From NCBI GenBank assembly GCA_964034945.1, contig OZ035961.1, positions 47,604,184 through 47,668,183 on the forward strand: a stretch of 64,000 nucleotides of DNA. Direction: 5' to 3'. Of this stretch, positions 53,150 to 64,000 are shown piece after piece; position 1 is the first letter of the stretch, and every line of letters starts with the position of its first letter. Position numbers and translations under genes: made by a program. Below the pieces are notes generated by a model, which was not told where the DNA came from, did not search any database, and saw nothing but the letters and a program-made list of their open reading frames with translations. The DNA is from Chrysopilus asiliformis (Eukaryota; Arthropoda; Insecta; Diptera; Rhagionidae).

Positions 53150-55800
53150 TGTTCGGTTAAACCTCTCAACCATACCATCTGATTAAATTTCAAAAGAATG
53201 GAGTTCACACGGGACTCCATACCAACTGACCCAACCCGATACCAGCATTTCGGCGCCTATTGATTTGATATGCCGTAAGCTTTCGGCCACTTCCAGCAAT
53301 GTCCACAGCCAACCCTTCGAATGATACTCCTACGTTATATTGTCTCATATTGACCCTTGGTTTAGTTCGTGGACCGTTACTGGCGGCAAACATTTCAACA
53401 TCTTCAACATTTCCGTGTTAGAATATTTCTTGCACTTTGGCCAAAGTTTTATTTTTACCCAGATGACTTCCTGAAGTTCCATCATAGGTTTCTTCTAGTA
53501 TTTCCAATATCTTAAATTTTGGTATAAAAATCTGCATCCAGGAAGATTCTCCATCCCGAGTCGTCTACTTGCGTTTCAAAACCCCTGACTCCATGACCAG
53601 GCTGTCCCACTGTGCTCAGTAGCTTTTAAGAATGTCGTTTTTGTCCGAGATTGTGGGCCATGTTGGCCTCGTTCCTTGTTCTTTCCACGAAATCAAGGGG
53701 GGCAGTTCTGGATCGTTCCACCCTTCTTTGGGCTGCAGCAGAATGATTTAAAGCAAGGCTTCCTCCTTACTTTCTTTTTGGATGCAATGCTTGCACTCTG
53801 GCTTGCATGGTCGGCGAGATAATGAGTTTGTACCAATGCGGTTCCGTCCTTTTCGGTTCTTTAATGACCTCGAAGTTGCAGCTTTGTAGACACTCCAGCC
53901 ATCTGGCCACTTATCCTTAAAATTTAACAACGATCTGCAGGACAAATTGCTGTCCATAAAGGTACTTTTGGAGGTGCTTTGTTGCCTGGATTACCGCAAA
54001 CAATTCCTTTTTTTAACACAGTAGTTGCATTCCAGCTTTCTCTTGTGAAAGAATAGCACCCACATCTGAATTACTGGCATCCTTGTCCAGGATAAGACGC
54101 TTTCCAGGTACTGGGTATGACAGGATTAGTGCTGAGCATAACTGGTTTTTCAGCATCTGAAAGGAACTCTCACAGCGATAGATTTCCTTTTTCGGTTAGC
54201 TCATAAAGACATTATGCGATATCAGCAAAGCCCTTCACAAAGCGGCGATAGTACGTTGCTAATCCCAAAAAGCTTTTCAATTCTAACTTATCTTTTGGCT
54301 GTGGTCGGCTTCCAACGGATTCCGTATTTTCTGGGTCGGTTGAAAGTCCCTCAGCAGACACGGCATGGGCCAAATACTTCACTTTAGTTTGAAAAGTTGA
54401 GCACATTTTCGGATTCAATTTCAAAGTAGTACCTCTTAATCGTTGGAGCACTTGTTATTAGGGATGCCAACGATACCTCGATGTTTGCAAAACTTGGAGA
54501 CAATAAAACTTGCTATACATTTATGTCTTTTACTAGAACTCCGTTATGAAGATATGCCGGTATTTCACCAAAAATTAGTTTTTTGTGAATATCTCGAAAA
54601 CTAACGGGTTTTTGGTGGTTCAACGTAACAATTAAAACCGTGTTAATTCTACCTGAGTGCACTCCACCCACAGTAGAGCATCTGCCAGGTGGCTAAATTA
54701 TTTATTAAATTTAACTTTTTCAAAACATCGCAAAAACATCCAGGTATCGATGTTTTCAGAACGATGTTTTCTGACATCGATGTCGCCCTAAAAAAAACAT
54801 CGATTTTCGATATATCGAGGTTTTATGAACGATGTTGCATCCCTACTTGTTATAGATTATTTAAGTGTTCGTCAAAACTTCGCCCCAAGATGATTATATC
54901 ATCCAAATATACAAGGCAAGATTCCCAATCCAACCCCTTTAGGACATATCAACATCTCGCGTATTGCAGAGACCGAAAGGCATGACTCTGAATTGCCACA
55001 GACTCTTGTCTGCAGAAAATGCCGTCCTTTCTTTGTTGGTATTATGAATTCCTACCTGCCAGTATCTACTCTTAAGGTCGAGTGTACTAAACCATTTGGA
55101 CCTAGCCAAAGTTTATATTTTTGGTAATGGATAACTATCCTTCTTTGTCACGTTGTTCAGTTGACGAAAGTCTACGCAAAATCTGGTGCTGCCATCCTTC
55201 TTCTTTACTAGAACCACAGGAGATGACCAAGGACTCTTTGATTCTTCAATAACGTTTCTATACTTCATATTTTTGATCAGGTGGTGAATTTCATTTTGCT
55301 TCGCCAACGGCAGACGTCTAAGGACTTGTCGACTCGGCTGGGCATCGCCGGTGTCTACACGATGTTGTACCAAAATTGTGCTAGCCTTTTACAGTTCGTT
55401 GGCACAAAGTGTCCTTGAATTTTAGAAGAATCTGCTCGGCGGGTTCTCGTTCATCACTGTCTGGAATACAAGTCTAGGACAACGTTCATCTCCGTTTATT
55501 GTGTCGAATACTATGTTTTCTAGTCTTCTGGCCCAATTGATGGATCAGTGTGATACCTTGACTGGTACCCAGTTCCATTGCTTGTTTTGACATTCATGCA
55601 CGTATCGGGACTGATTTATTATCTGTCAACTTCACCAAGGATCTGGTTACCAACATTTTGTCTTGTCTGTTGGTTTCTATCAAATAATCTTCTGCTCCCC
55701 AAGATCACCGTCGAGTCGTCTCAATATGAGTTCTTCTGAACAGGGTGGAACGGAAGTACCCTCTACTACGATGACTCATACATTGGGCTTACATTCATCG
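53150..55800 (-). mobile_element. Degraded Ty3/gypsy LTR retrotransposon pol
   Basis: On the - strand, in pol order: RT start ([59 protein letters not shown]; 55113-55373), RT catalytic box CLVYLDDIIILGRSF (about 54860-54905), RT end and RNase H (LNPKMCSTFQTKVKYLAHAV, KSFLGLATYYRRFVKGFADI; 54212-54451; DKDASNSDVGAILSQEKAGM near 54030-54090), the linker NSLSRRPCKPECKHC (53760-53830) and an integrase piece (53205-53393). There are many stops and frame changes. LTRs were not found, so it is an old truncated copy. Confidence 0.85.
54459..54845. mobile_element. hAT-type MITE inside the gypsy pol
   Basis: Ends TAGGGATGCCAAC and, on the other strand, TAGGGATGCAAC. It is flanked by an exact 8-bp duplication CTTGTTAT (54451-54458 and 54846-54853). 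TAGGGATG ends plus an 8-bp duplication are typical of hAT elements. The 387 bp between have no transposase. Removing it and one duplication rejoins the two halves of the RT frame. Confidence 0.88.
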
Positions 55801-55837
55801 TCATTTGCAATTGATATTTGAATTTGTTCCACAAAAT

Positions 55838-55960
55838 TTCAAATCGAAACGGGAGGTCCTGCAAGGATAACATAAATATCCTTTCCCATTTTTTCACGGA
55901 AAAACTTGTATTATGGGATTTCGGGGTCTTGGATCACGAATCTGGCGTTGGAATTTATAA
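55838..55960 (+). repeat. Single decayed unit of the Helentron-like 122-bp repeat
   Basis: TCGAAACGGGAGGTCCTGCA and TGGATCACGAATCTGGCG match the internal unit of the elements at 28853 and 48825 with several substitutions. The termini of the element were not seen here. Confidence 0.6.
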
Positions 55961-56639
55961 ATTCGAAGCCAAAAGTGTTGGAGCGATTATATTTTTCCCC
56001 AAAAGCTATTTATCGAGTACATTTTCCCTTTTGCATCAATTGGTAAAATATCAAATTTGGAGAATCGGGTCCAAGGCCATGAGTTCGCTGTAAAGCTGGT
56101 AATAAAAATATAGGCGTTTAAAGTGGCAGTTTGCTATGTTTTTTGTCAGTTTAAACTCATGTTTGACAAAACCTGTGTTTAAAAATGACTATGAATACGC
56201 ATCATAATCTTTAAGTGAAATATCAGAATATTTTTTAAAATGTTTTTTTTTAAATATTGAAACGGCCGCATCGTTAGAAAACACAATTTCCAGCGAAGCG
56301 GCAACCCGAGTCATCAGGTTAGCCAACATTAAAACAATATTCAAGAAAAATGGAGATCCACTAAAAAGTGTCTGACACATGGCACAGATTCTAGGCCATG
56401 GACATCCTCTGAAAGGATCCAAAGTCAACTAGTATTCATTCTGAATTTCGAATCCATAGTATTCGATTCAACTAGAGTATCTTAATGAGATTCCGTGATA
56501 GTGTAGAGATAAGTGCTAATAGAACATAGAGATTTTGTATTGTAAAGGGTTATAAATTGTGAAAATAGCGCACTTAGAATTTAAGTTGAGATTGTTTTAA
56601 AAACTGAAATATAACATTTCAAAGAACAGCCCCCTTGGT

Positions 56640-57440
56640 TCTATCCGAAATGTAAATACTTTCTTGGATAGTACCTTCAAATTTCAGTTATTGCACGTTG
56701 GGGGGCGTTTTCAGTGTGCAAACATTCCTTTCCCTATGAAACACCCTATCCCACTTCCCAAAAAACATGCTTTTGTATTAAGCTATATTTCTTATATACA
56801 TTTCAAGAATTTCCATGCAGGTGCTCAAGCGGTAATATCAGCTGTGCGTCAAAGGTTTTAGGTAGCAAATATCCGAGACATCGCCAGACAAAATTGCCCT
56901 CATTGCGTCCGATATCGGTTTAAACTTCTTCAGCAAATATTGCGAAATTTACCGATTGATCGAGTACAACCTGGATGTAAAGAGATTTTTTGCTAGACGA
57001 GGTATGTCAGCGCGACTGTTTTGTTATAATGCCACAAACTTCGTAGGCGCTAGGAATGAGTTTTCATAGCTTCGACATACTTCGCTTTTGTGCTGAGGAC
57101 TATATTGAGTTCCGATTTAATCCACCAATGACGCGGAGGGATTTGGAAAGCTGCCGTAAAAAGTGCTAAGTCCCTTCTCATCAAAGTCTTTGGAAATATT
57201 AAGCTAACTTTCGAAGAATTAGCTACAGCCTTAGCGCAATTCGGGGCGATATTAAATTCGCAACCGATTACGTCACTTTCTACTGAATTCAATGATCAGA
57301 TTGGTCTCGCTTCTGGCCACTTTTTGTCCAAAGTTGTCAACCCATAACATCTCAGCGTTAAAAAAGTGGAACCGAATCAGAGTATTACAGCAGCCATTTT
57401 TAACAACGGTGGTCAAAAGACCATCATCTCGATCTTCACA
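56640..57440 (+). pseudogene. BEL/Pao retrotransposon integrase remnant
   Basis: The + strand, with stops and frame changes, reads HAGAQAVISAVRQRF, NCPHCVRYRFKLLQQILRNL (zinc-binding CxxC at the integrase start), TNFVGARNEF (integrase core), and FEELATALAQFGAILNSQPI with SLSTEFNDQIGLASGHFLS (the DUF5641-type C-terminal part of BEL/Pao integrases). It is too damaged for a protein. No LTR was found. Confidence 0.75.
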
Positions 57441-57479
57441 ATCGGTATAAAAAATAGTTTTGACTATTAGTCGCACGAT

Positions 57480-58162
57480 TCATCGCCCGATTCATAAAAT
57501 CGTATATTTATTTGATTCAAAACGATTTGATTCTAAACAATTGGACCGTAACCGTTCAAAGATTCAAAATTTGAAATAATTCATTCTTATTTAAAAAAAT
57601 ATAAAAAAAATGTACTTAACTGTAACAGCTTTGCTTGAATTTTAACTGTAACAGCTTTGCTTAAATTTTATTGAAGTCAGTCGCCGCCGATTTATAGAAC
57701 AATAAATATTTTTGGAAATTTATTTATCGTCGTTTTATTCTATAACTAGTTTAAAAGTCGTATCAAAAACCATAAAAACGCTTTTGATATTTCAAGTCTA
57801 AATATCTCAAAACGATTCTACTATCTTTGCCAATAAAAAGTTTTTTTTTGCTGAGCAGTATAATCAAATTGAATAAACTTTTATAAAATGTTCAGAAAAA
57901 ATCATTTTGATATAATTTGTAATTAAAAACAAAAATACAATGAATATTTTACTTTGCATATGAAGACGAAAATAAAGGCATGTCCTATCACCCATCAACA
58001 AAATTGCAAACTAATTATTACAGGCGTTTTAGATGCACCACAATCTTATCCTCATATTGTTACATAAAAGAATATTCTGCAGACACGAACACTTCAGTCA
58101 ATTGCATTTAAACAATGAAAAATGGAATATATCATAACGAATCCGAAAAGCTGTTTAACTAA
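57480..58162. other. AT-rich stretch, nothing recognised
   Basis: No reading frame. A near-exact tandem copy of TTTAACTGTAACAGCTTTGC lies at about 57615-57665. Confidence 0.5.
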
Positions 58163-58479
58163 AGCTAGCATCAGACGAGCACACAAAACCTTAACACGTG
58201 TAATGACTGACGTAATTTTGACGTCACAAAATTGTAACACCAGTTAACACCGTCTGATAACTTAAATTGTGACAGAATTTTTGTTTACACACTGTGTGAT
58301 AATCTGTGTTACGACAATTTTTTTGACGTGTGTTAAACGAATTTTGCCTCCGTCTGATAACCCTGTGTAAAACGTGGTATGTGTTTTGACACTTTTCGGT
58401 CTGTGTTAAGACTGTGGGAAAATGTCCCAATGTGTAAACTGGCATGAATTCGTGCCATTTCACACGCACTGTGTTATAG

Positions 58480-58715
58480 CAAATATCTTAAAAACGGTGC
58501 ATCTTATCAAAAAAGTGCAAGAACAAAAGTTGTTTAGGATATGATTCTACATAAAACTCCCATACATCAAAATCCGATTCGGAGAATTTTTAAAAAATCT
58601 TATTGAAAAGTTTGACTTCAAAGTGGAATTTTGATACAAGTGTTCGCTGTTCGATTAAACTTCAAATAATGCCATATCACCAAACGGGTTTTCAATTATA
58701 ACTTTTGTTATGTTT
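58480..58715. repeat. GTCY-type repeat fragment
   Basis: AACGGTGCATCTTATCAAAA, GATATGATTCTACATAAAAC and TTTGACTTCAAAGTGGAATT match copy B (42750-42960). Only the second half of the repeat is present. Confidence 0.7.
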
Positions 58716-58740
58716 ATATCTGCGACTTCACCAATTGTTA

Positions 58741-58991
58741 AGCTCGATCCAGACTACACGATGTACGGGGTACGAGATACGAGGTTTTTGGTTTCCTCGT
58801 ACATGGAACTGCATCCACACTGCACAGGGTTTTGCTCATTCGTGTACGCGGTTACCACGTACGAGGATAATCAAACAGCTTCTGATTTTACTCACTAGGT
58901 GAAACCATGTGCAAATTTCCCATCCAAACACTCGATGTTCGGGGTACGTGCCAACCTCGTACCCCGTACATCGTGTAGTCTGGATCGAGCT
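58741..58991. mobile_element. Nested Harbinger-type MITE with TTA duplication
   Basis: The ends AGCTCGATCCAGACTACACG and its exact complement continue ATGTACGGGGTACGAG. TTA flanks both sides (58738-58740, 58992-58994). 251 bp. It lies inside the larger Harbinger-type element, just after a fragment of the GTCY-type repeat. Confidence 0.85.
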
Positions 58992-59016
58992 TTAGCAAAT
59001 TATCGAATTGACCGAC

Positions 59017-59241
59017 CTACATCCGTAAGAAATTCCGATACAATTCGGGTTCTTCAGAGCGCAATTCCACCATCAATTTGGCAAAGAAACCCTCCTTCTC
59101 GCGACGCGACACCCAATCCTTTGTCCAACAACTGCGCTTTCGAGCCATTGACTCGTCGTCGTCGTCGTCGTCACTGCTTTCCAAAATATAGGCTGCCAAA
59201 ACCGCCATATCCATCATCTCCTCATATTTCCTTTTTGACAT
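59017..59241 (-). pseudogene. HARBI1-like nuclease N-terminal fragment
   Basis: A 74-codon frame. After the start come a helical part, DDDDDDE, then SCWTKDWVSRREKEGFFAKL and RSEEPELYRNFLRM, which stops where Harbinger nucleases normally continue. The W...W...R...F...L pattern followed by YRNFLRM is the family hallmark. It is truncated, without catalytic residues. Confidence 0.7.
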
Positions 59242-59683
59242 TTTGATTTAATTTTATTTTTCTTCACAAATTGAAAATACCGCACAATTGCTTGTCAAAA
59301 TTGCTTGAGAAAAATACACAAAATGTCAGAGAGCTATCACACCGTCTGATAGCAAATCAGTGTGTCAGACGATTTCGACTGCTGTCACACGTTTTCCATC
59401 ATCACACCTTTTGAGACGTTTCACTCCGTCTGATAACTACTCAATCTGCGTAACACAGTGTGTAATTGTGTGACAAAATTTCGTGGGAAGACTAGCGACG
59501 TTAACACGTTTTGGGACAAAAATCCGATTGTGTGGAAAAAAATTTCACACCGTCTGATAACAACACATTTTAAGTGTAAGGACGTGTCGTGTCAGATGTG
59601 TTTGAAATGTGTTTTGAGTTTTTTTCGTGACGTCAGTCATCACACGTGTTAAGGTTTTGTGTGCTCGTCTGATGCTAGCTTAA

Positions 59684-60951
59684 GTTCAAAAAGGATTTCA
59701 AAACTTCTTTTGAAAAACGAGCATATATGTATAAATATATAATAGCCATATGGAGAATATATTAAGGATTTGCTGATAATTTGTCCTTTATGTTAATATT
59801 TTTAAAGGTTTATGTTAAATGTATCCTGAAAGAATATTTGGATTGATTGTATGTTTGTAGATTCGTTTAAAATTCGTGAACCACTGAACCGATTGAGACA
59901 AAGCTTATTAGCATCTGGAGCAGATTTAAGACCTAAAGGTTAATCTAAAATTCCCATTTTTTGTTGCCGCTGCCTTGCTGCATCCTGCACCGTTAATGCA
60001 TGAACTGCCGCTGCGTAGGGATTACCCAATAAAACCTAAGTGTCCGAAAAGAAATGCTTGGGAGACACTTTCAAGACTGGAGACCGGTCGCCACACCTTT
60101 TCTACATCCATTTTCGATAAGAATTTTTGCTGGTTCCGGAAAAATTCACTGCTGGTTCCTGAAAATAAAAATAATTTTTTTCTTGCCTTGCCCGGTTTGG
60201 GTTTACCAGCAGCTTTATAGTTCTAAGCCCTGAGGAAAGACTAAGGCGGGCAGAAGTATTTGAGGCTACGTCAGTATGACCGTCGTTAGCTGAGACATAA
60301 TTTTTATAAGCATCAGAAAAGATTTACTTCGTATAATCACCTGGAAGCTGTAAGTTCGTCTTATTTATATATATTTTCCCGTGGAGAAGCACCTAAATCT
60401 TCTCGATTTTTCGGAACCGTTAATCATTGTAAGAGTAAATCTAATTACAACTATTCGAGGCTCAACTTTAATTCATCTTTATTTACACGCATAGTTTCTC
60501 GTAAATGGCAAAGTTAAGTTCTTGAACAGGCAAAATCGGACCATTCCTTCCCCCTAAAAGTCTAACTCATACAAACGAAACAAGTTTTTGCGATTTTCTT
60601 ATAATTCTAACAATTGGCTTTTTTTATAATTCTACATTTTGCATTTAAAAATATTTATAGAAATTTTTTTTGTGAACGTTCACTTAAATGTACTTCATGT
60701 TTAGCTCTATATTTTTATTTAATTCTTAGTTTTGTTAAATGGATTTTTTATCCAAGTTAATTTTTATAATGAACCAATTCAAAATGCCTTTTTGCTAAAG
60801 AATCAGAATAAAGGGGTTGTGAAGGCGATGAATAATTTTGATTCGTGATTTGTGACACTTGCACCCTATTGAATTCCCCTCTCCTAATTCTTCGAAGTTT
60901 TTGTAGCAGTTTGACCTATAAGTAGACTTGAATTTTTCTGTAGCGTAGGTA
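59684..60951. other. Stretch without recognised gene
   Basis: The open frame at 59975-60220 has no family resemblance and no support. No terminal repeats were found. Confidence 0.45.
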
Positions 60952-61940
60952 TAGGGTAAGTCACGGATAGATGCCCCACTGGGATAGATGCCTCACTGTT
61001 AAAAACTGGTACTTAAGGAAACAAAACGTAACATGTCACATTCTACATATGAAGTGTTTGCTCAATGAAACTTCAGCGCGTTGTTAAAATTCGCGAGAGT
61101 CGGGCGTGTTGCGGGATAATTGGCCATTTTTGTTTTCGAACAAGGGAAAACTCCAAAAACTTATTTTGAGCTGCACAAAAACTCTTGGAACTTTTGCTTA
61201 AAGAAGTATGTATATATTTTTTTATTTTTTATGTGTCAAATGGAGTGTTTAGTGTTTGTGAAAAAAAATCTTTTTTTCTTTTTATCCACATTTAATTTAT
61301 TAAATAATTGGGGCATCTATCCGGTATGAAAAGGATAGACGCCTTCTTTTTTAAAGGGATAGTTGACCTTAGGGGCAAATTAACTCTAGGTAATAATATA
61401 TACCTATTTGCTTTCCCACATTCATTGAAAATACTTATTTATTATAGGTAAACATCCTATCCTTGGATTCGAAAATGAAAAACGGCTCGTGCGTCATATT
61501 CAGAAATTAGAGGCCGTTCGATTTCCTCCCGAAAGACACTGAATTTTGTTATTTTTTTCTTTATTATTTAATTAAATTTTTTATATTGCAGTATGTGTAT
61601 ATTGGATAGACATATATGTATGTAAATGAATTAAAATGCATAATAAAATTTTGTTATAACTTAATAAAATGTTTTTTTTCCTCAAAGGCATCTATCCCAC
61701 ATGCACATTTGTCATGTTGGGCGTCTATCCCATAGGTTGGGCATCTATCCCAAAAAGTAGGGACTAACAAAAACAGTTTTATCACAGTAAAAATAAAACA
61801 TAATGTAAGTTTTTTTTCGGCTGAAATTGTAGATAAATGTTAAGACTAATATTTAAAAAAAAAAAAAATCGAAAATGCCTTTCTTCATTGTGAAATATGG
61901 CAAAGTCAAAATGTGGGGCATCTATCCGTGAGTTACCCTA
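60952..61940. mobile_element. Inverted-repeat element with iterated GGCATCTATCC motif
   Basis: The ends TAGGGTAAGTCACGGATAGA and, on the other strand, TAGGGTAACTCACGGATAGA both continue TGCCCCAC. The size is 989 bp, with TA at the outer edge. Inside, GGCATCTATCC or its complement recurs (near 60968, 60983, 61312, 61684, 61719, 61738 and 61918). Short frames (61120-61329) show no transposase. Confidence 0.7.
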
Positions 61941-63539
61941 CATTGGTTGGTAGAAAACAACCCCACGGCGAGACTAGTTTATCTAGCATGCCTACAACGC
62001 TAATCGCTAACGCAAATACGGATTGAGCCGAGATATATTCACGCAACACACTATAAAAATGAATGTGACCGCTGTGTTTAGATAAAAAACATTGACTTTC
62101 ACGTGTCCGTTTGAGAACAAGATTTTTCTCGTAAAAAGTAAGACAACTTCTATTATTCTCCCTTCCCAATCAGATGAAATTTTTTTTTCGTAATTTTGTC
62201 ATAAACGCAGTGTTGTATTCAAATAAATAAATTTAAAAAAAAAAAACAGAGTGTTAAGAATGTTATTTTCCAAACATTTTCTCCAATTGGGATTTTAGCT
62301 ATTTGTTGATTACTTTCTGGCATGTGGAATTAAGCGATAAAAATTTATGAATCAAGCGCAATTTTTCGGTTAGCAAAAATATCGGATGCACTTGATCAAA
62401 GTCTACTTTTAAGGTCGACCTTATGGTTTACAACCAACTTCTACGATCGATCTATAAACCAATTTTCACAATCGAATGCAATTTACAACCGAATCTAATA
62501 AAATACACTGTTTACGGTAAATGGCGAAAATGTAAAGAATTTTATTATCATTAATTTTTTCCAAAAATATATCTTCTTCAAAAAATCGTTTACAAAAATT
62601 TGGCAAAATCTATATGTTTACATTACACGGAGAATATCTCGAGAAAAAATTAAGATTGCGGATAACGGTAAAAGCCAAAGATGTAGGAATCCCCATTTTA
62701 TTTAATTTTCACACATTCAGCAGTGTGCATATATACAATGACCAAAAAACCGTTGGTTTTCGAGATAATCGAATAAAACTGAAATTTTTCAAATAATTGT
62801 ATATTTCGAGAATTGTTTGAGATATTTCCAACCTTTGTCATAGTAAGGCTATTGAAAAACGCGTAGTTTCGGAATAAATTGCGAAAATCGAAATTGCGAT
62901 TTTTAAAAAGCCTTTATATTGGCACATTCGGTTAACGGAATTCTACCAAAATTTGATAAGATCGTCCTATTCCAGGACCAACATCAGTTTTTGAGAAATT
63001 TTTTACACTGACTAACAGATACGCAGGCATTTTTGTAATAAGGCTCCACTCAATCTGCTTGGGAAATGTAAACTACATAATTGGCTACTCGTAGACTTTC
63101 ACTGGAAAAAATAGTATATTCTTTAGGCGTCTAGATATCGTACACAATCCATTAAATTAAAGATAGATTTTATCTTTTAAAAAATTCATAAAATAATTTT
63201 AAACAGAAAAAGTTACAATTATAAGTTACAATGAAATTCTTGTTTTAGGAATGCATTCTTAGTGGATGTTTTTTAGTTTTTCCAAGTGAAATTCATATTT
63301 ACGGAACAGTTTTGTAAAATTGAGTTCTAAAAACCGTTATCCACAATATTGCAAGAAGACTGTGTTATTTGTATGACGGAGGCGAAAAGGAGTGACATGA
63401 TTTGTCCCATTCGAGAATATAGCTTTAATTTTTCGAGAAACGCGTTTGTATATATGTTATGGATTCGCAAAACAGTCTATTTGATGTGTAAAACATTTAA
63501 TAAGGACTAAAAATCCAGTATTTATTGAAAACGATTATG
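61941..63539. other. AT-rich stretch, decayed repeat fragments
   Basis: About 62040-62110 resembles the start of the GTCY-type repeat (AAAAATGAATGTGACCGCTG, GTGTCCGTTTGAG). Around 62510-62560 is a copy of the GGTAAATGGCGAAAATGTA type of word seen near 11340 and 31970. No gene was recognised. Confidence 0.4.
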
Positions 63540-63668
63540 AGCATGAGAGTGAGCATGAAGTATGAGCATAAAGTATAAGGTAAAACTTATGCATATATGA
63601 GCATATGCTTATACTTCTTCCTTTTGCTCATGACCAAATGCTCATGCTCTATGCTCATGCTCAGGAGC
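63540..63668. repeat. GAGCAT/ATGCTC self-complementary tract
   Basis: GAGCAT-type words (GAGCATGAGAGTGAGCATGA, TATGAGCATAAAGTATAAGG) on the left and ATGCTCATGCTC-type words on the right face each other around TATGCATATA. The tract can fold into an imperfect hairpin of about 130 nt. No coding content. Confidence 0.65.
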
Positions 63669-64000
63669 ATTTGCTAACTTTTTTTTGCATACGGCCCATT
63701 GAATGCGCTTTATGAATTTACACATTTAAATTGACCCTGAATGTTGACTTGGTTTGAAAGAACTTTGCGTCCGTTCCTATCACCATTCTATTTAGGGTGC
63801 TTACTTTTCTGATATATGAGATTGATAAATATCATCTAACATTTTATTGTATAAATCATATTATTTACGCGAAAAGGGATAAGTGGAAGGACTTTTTAGC
63901 TCCTTCCCCTTTTTAGTGAGATATTGTTTACCGCGTAAGTTATTCAAATCGCTAACCCTCTGATTTCGGAATTAAATAACACTCCCACGAGGATATTGGT

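Larger units (their letters stand above)
58163..59680 (-). mobile_element. Harbinger-type element, internally deleted, with nested insertions
   Basis: The ends AGCTAGCATCAGACGAGCAC are exact inverted copies and continue ACAAAACCTTAACACGTGT. TAA flanks both sides (58160-58162, 59681-59683), as expected for PIF/Harbinger. The - strand frame 59017-59241 reads MSKRKYEEMMDMAVLAAYIL, an acidic D run, SCWTKDWVSRREKEGFFAKL and EEPELYRNFLRM. That resembles the N-terminus of HARBI1-like nucleases. The rest of the nuclease is missing. CGTCTGATAA words are scattered inside both arms. Confidence 0.78.

Noticed and set aside
57050..57292. - strand 80-residue frame as a gene
   Set aside because: It is the antisense of the BEL/Pao integrase remnant on the + strand, which has recognisable motifs.
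58899..59246. + strand 115-residue Arg-rich frame
   Set aside because: It is antisense to the HARBI1-like fragment; the RRRRRR run is the complement of the Asp run.
59975..60220. 81-residue proline-rich frame as a novel small protein
   Set aside because: No homologous pattern, no splice or promoter support, and the region is transposon-rich.

Overview
This is AT-rich animal nuclear DNA from an insect, most likely a dipteran. The basis is many short GT-AG introns, two multi-exon genes of animal families, and a dense load of insect-type transposon relics. Genus and species cannot be fixed from the sequence alone. No rRNA, tRNA, CRISPR array or bacterial feature was seen.

Left part (about 0.8-25.4 kb, + strand): the C-terminal two thirds or so of Bruce (BIRC6/Apollon), a giant ubiquitin-conjugating inhibitor-of-apoptosis protein. 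About 38 exons were traced by GT-AG junctions and codon phase. They end in the catalytic UBC domain and a stop at 25435-25437. The N-terminal BIR-containing part lies upstream of the window. The larger introns hold miniature transposons and other repeats.

Middle (25.4-30.7 kb): an intergenic strip with two internally deleted mariner-family elements, a dispersed GTCY-type repeat and the first copy of a Helentron-like element. Downstream of it (30.75-47.81 kb, - strand) is a 15-exon gene that converges on Bruce. It encodes about 1,900 residues: an N-terminal region that looks beta-propeller-like, a helical middle, an RCC1-repeat domain and an unrecognised C-terminus. It resembles RCC1-type exchange-factor-like proteins; Drosophila Claret is a candidate that could not be verified here. 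Its introns contain a 1.13 kb almost perfect palindrome made from a Penelope-like element.

Right part (47.8-64 kb): no host gene was recognised. It is a transposon graveyard: a Helentron-like element with 122-bp internal repeats inside a foldback element, a decayed mariner, a Penelope-like GIY-YIG fragment, a degraded Ty3/gypsy pol split by a hAT-type miniature element with an 8-bp target duplication, a BEL/Pao integrase remnant, nested Harbinger-type elements, and a 1-kb inverted-repeat element with an iterated GGCATCTATCC motif.

The two host genes are probably unrelated in function: one is a ubiquitin/apoptosis regulator, the other probably a trafficking or exchange-factor protein. They share only the convergent layout and the same transposon families in their introns.
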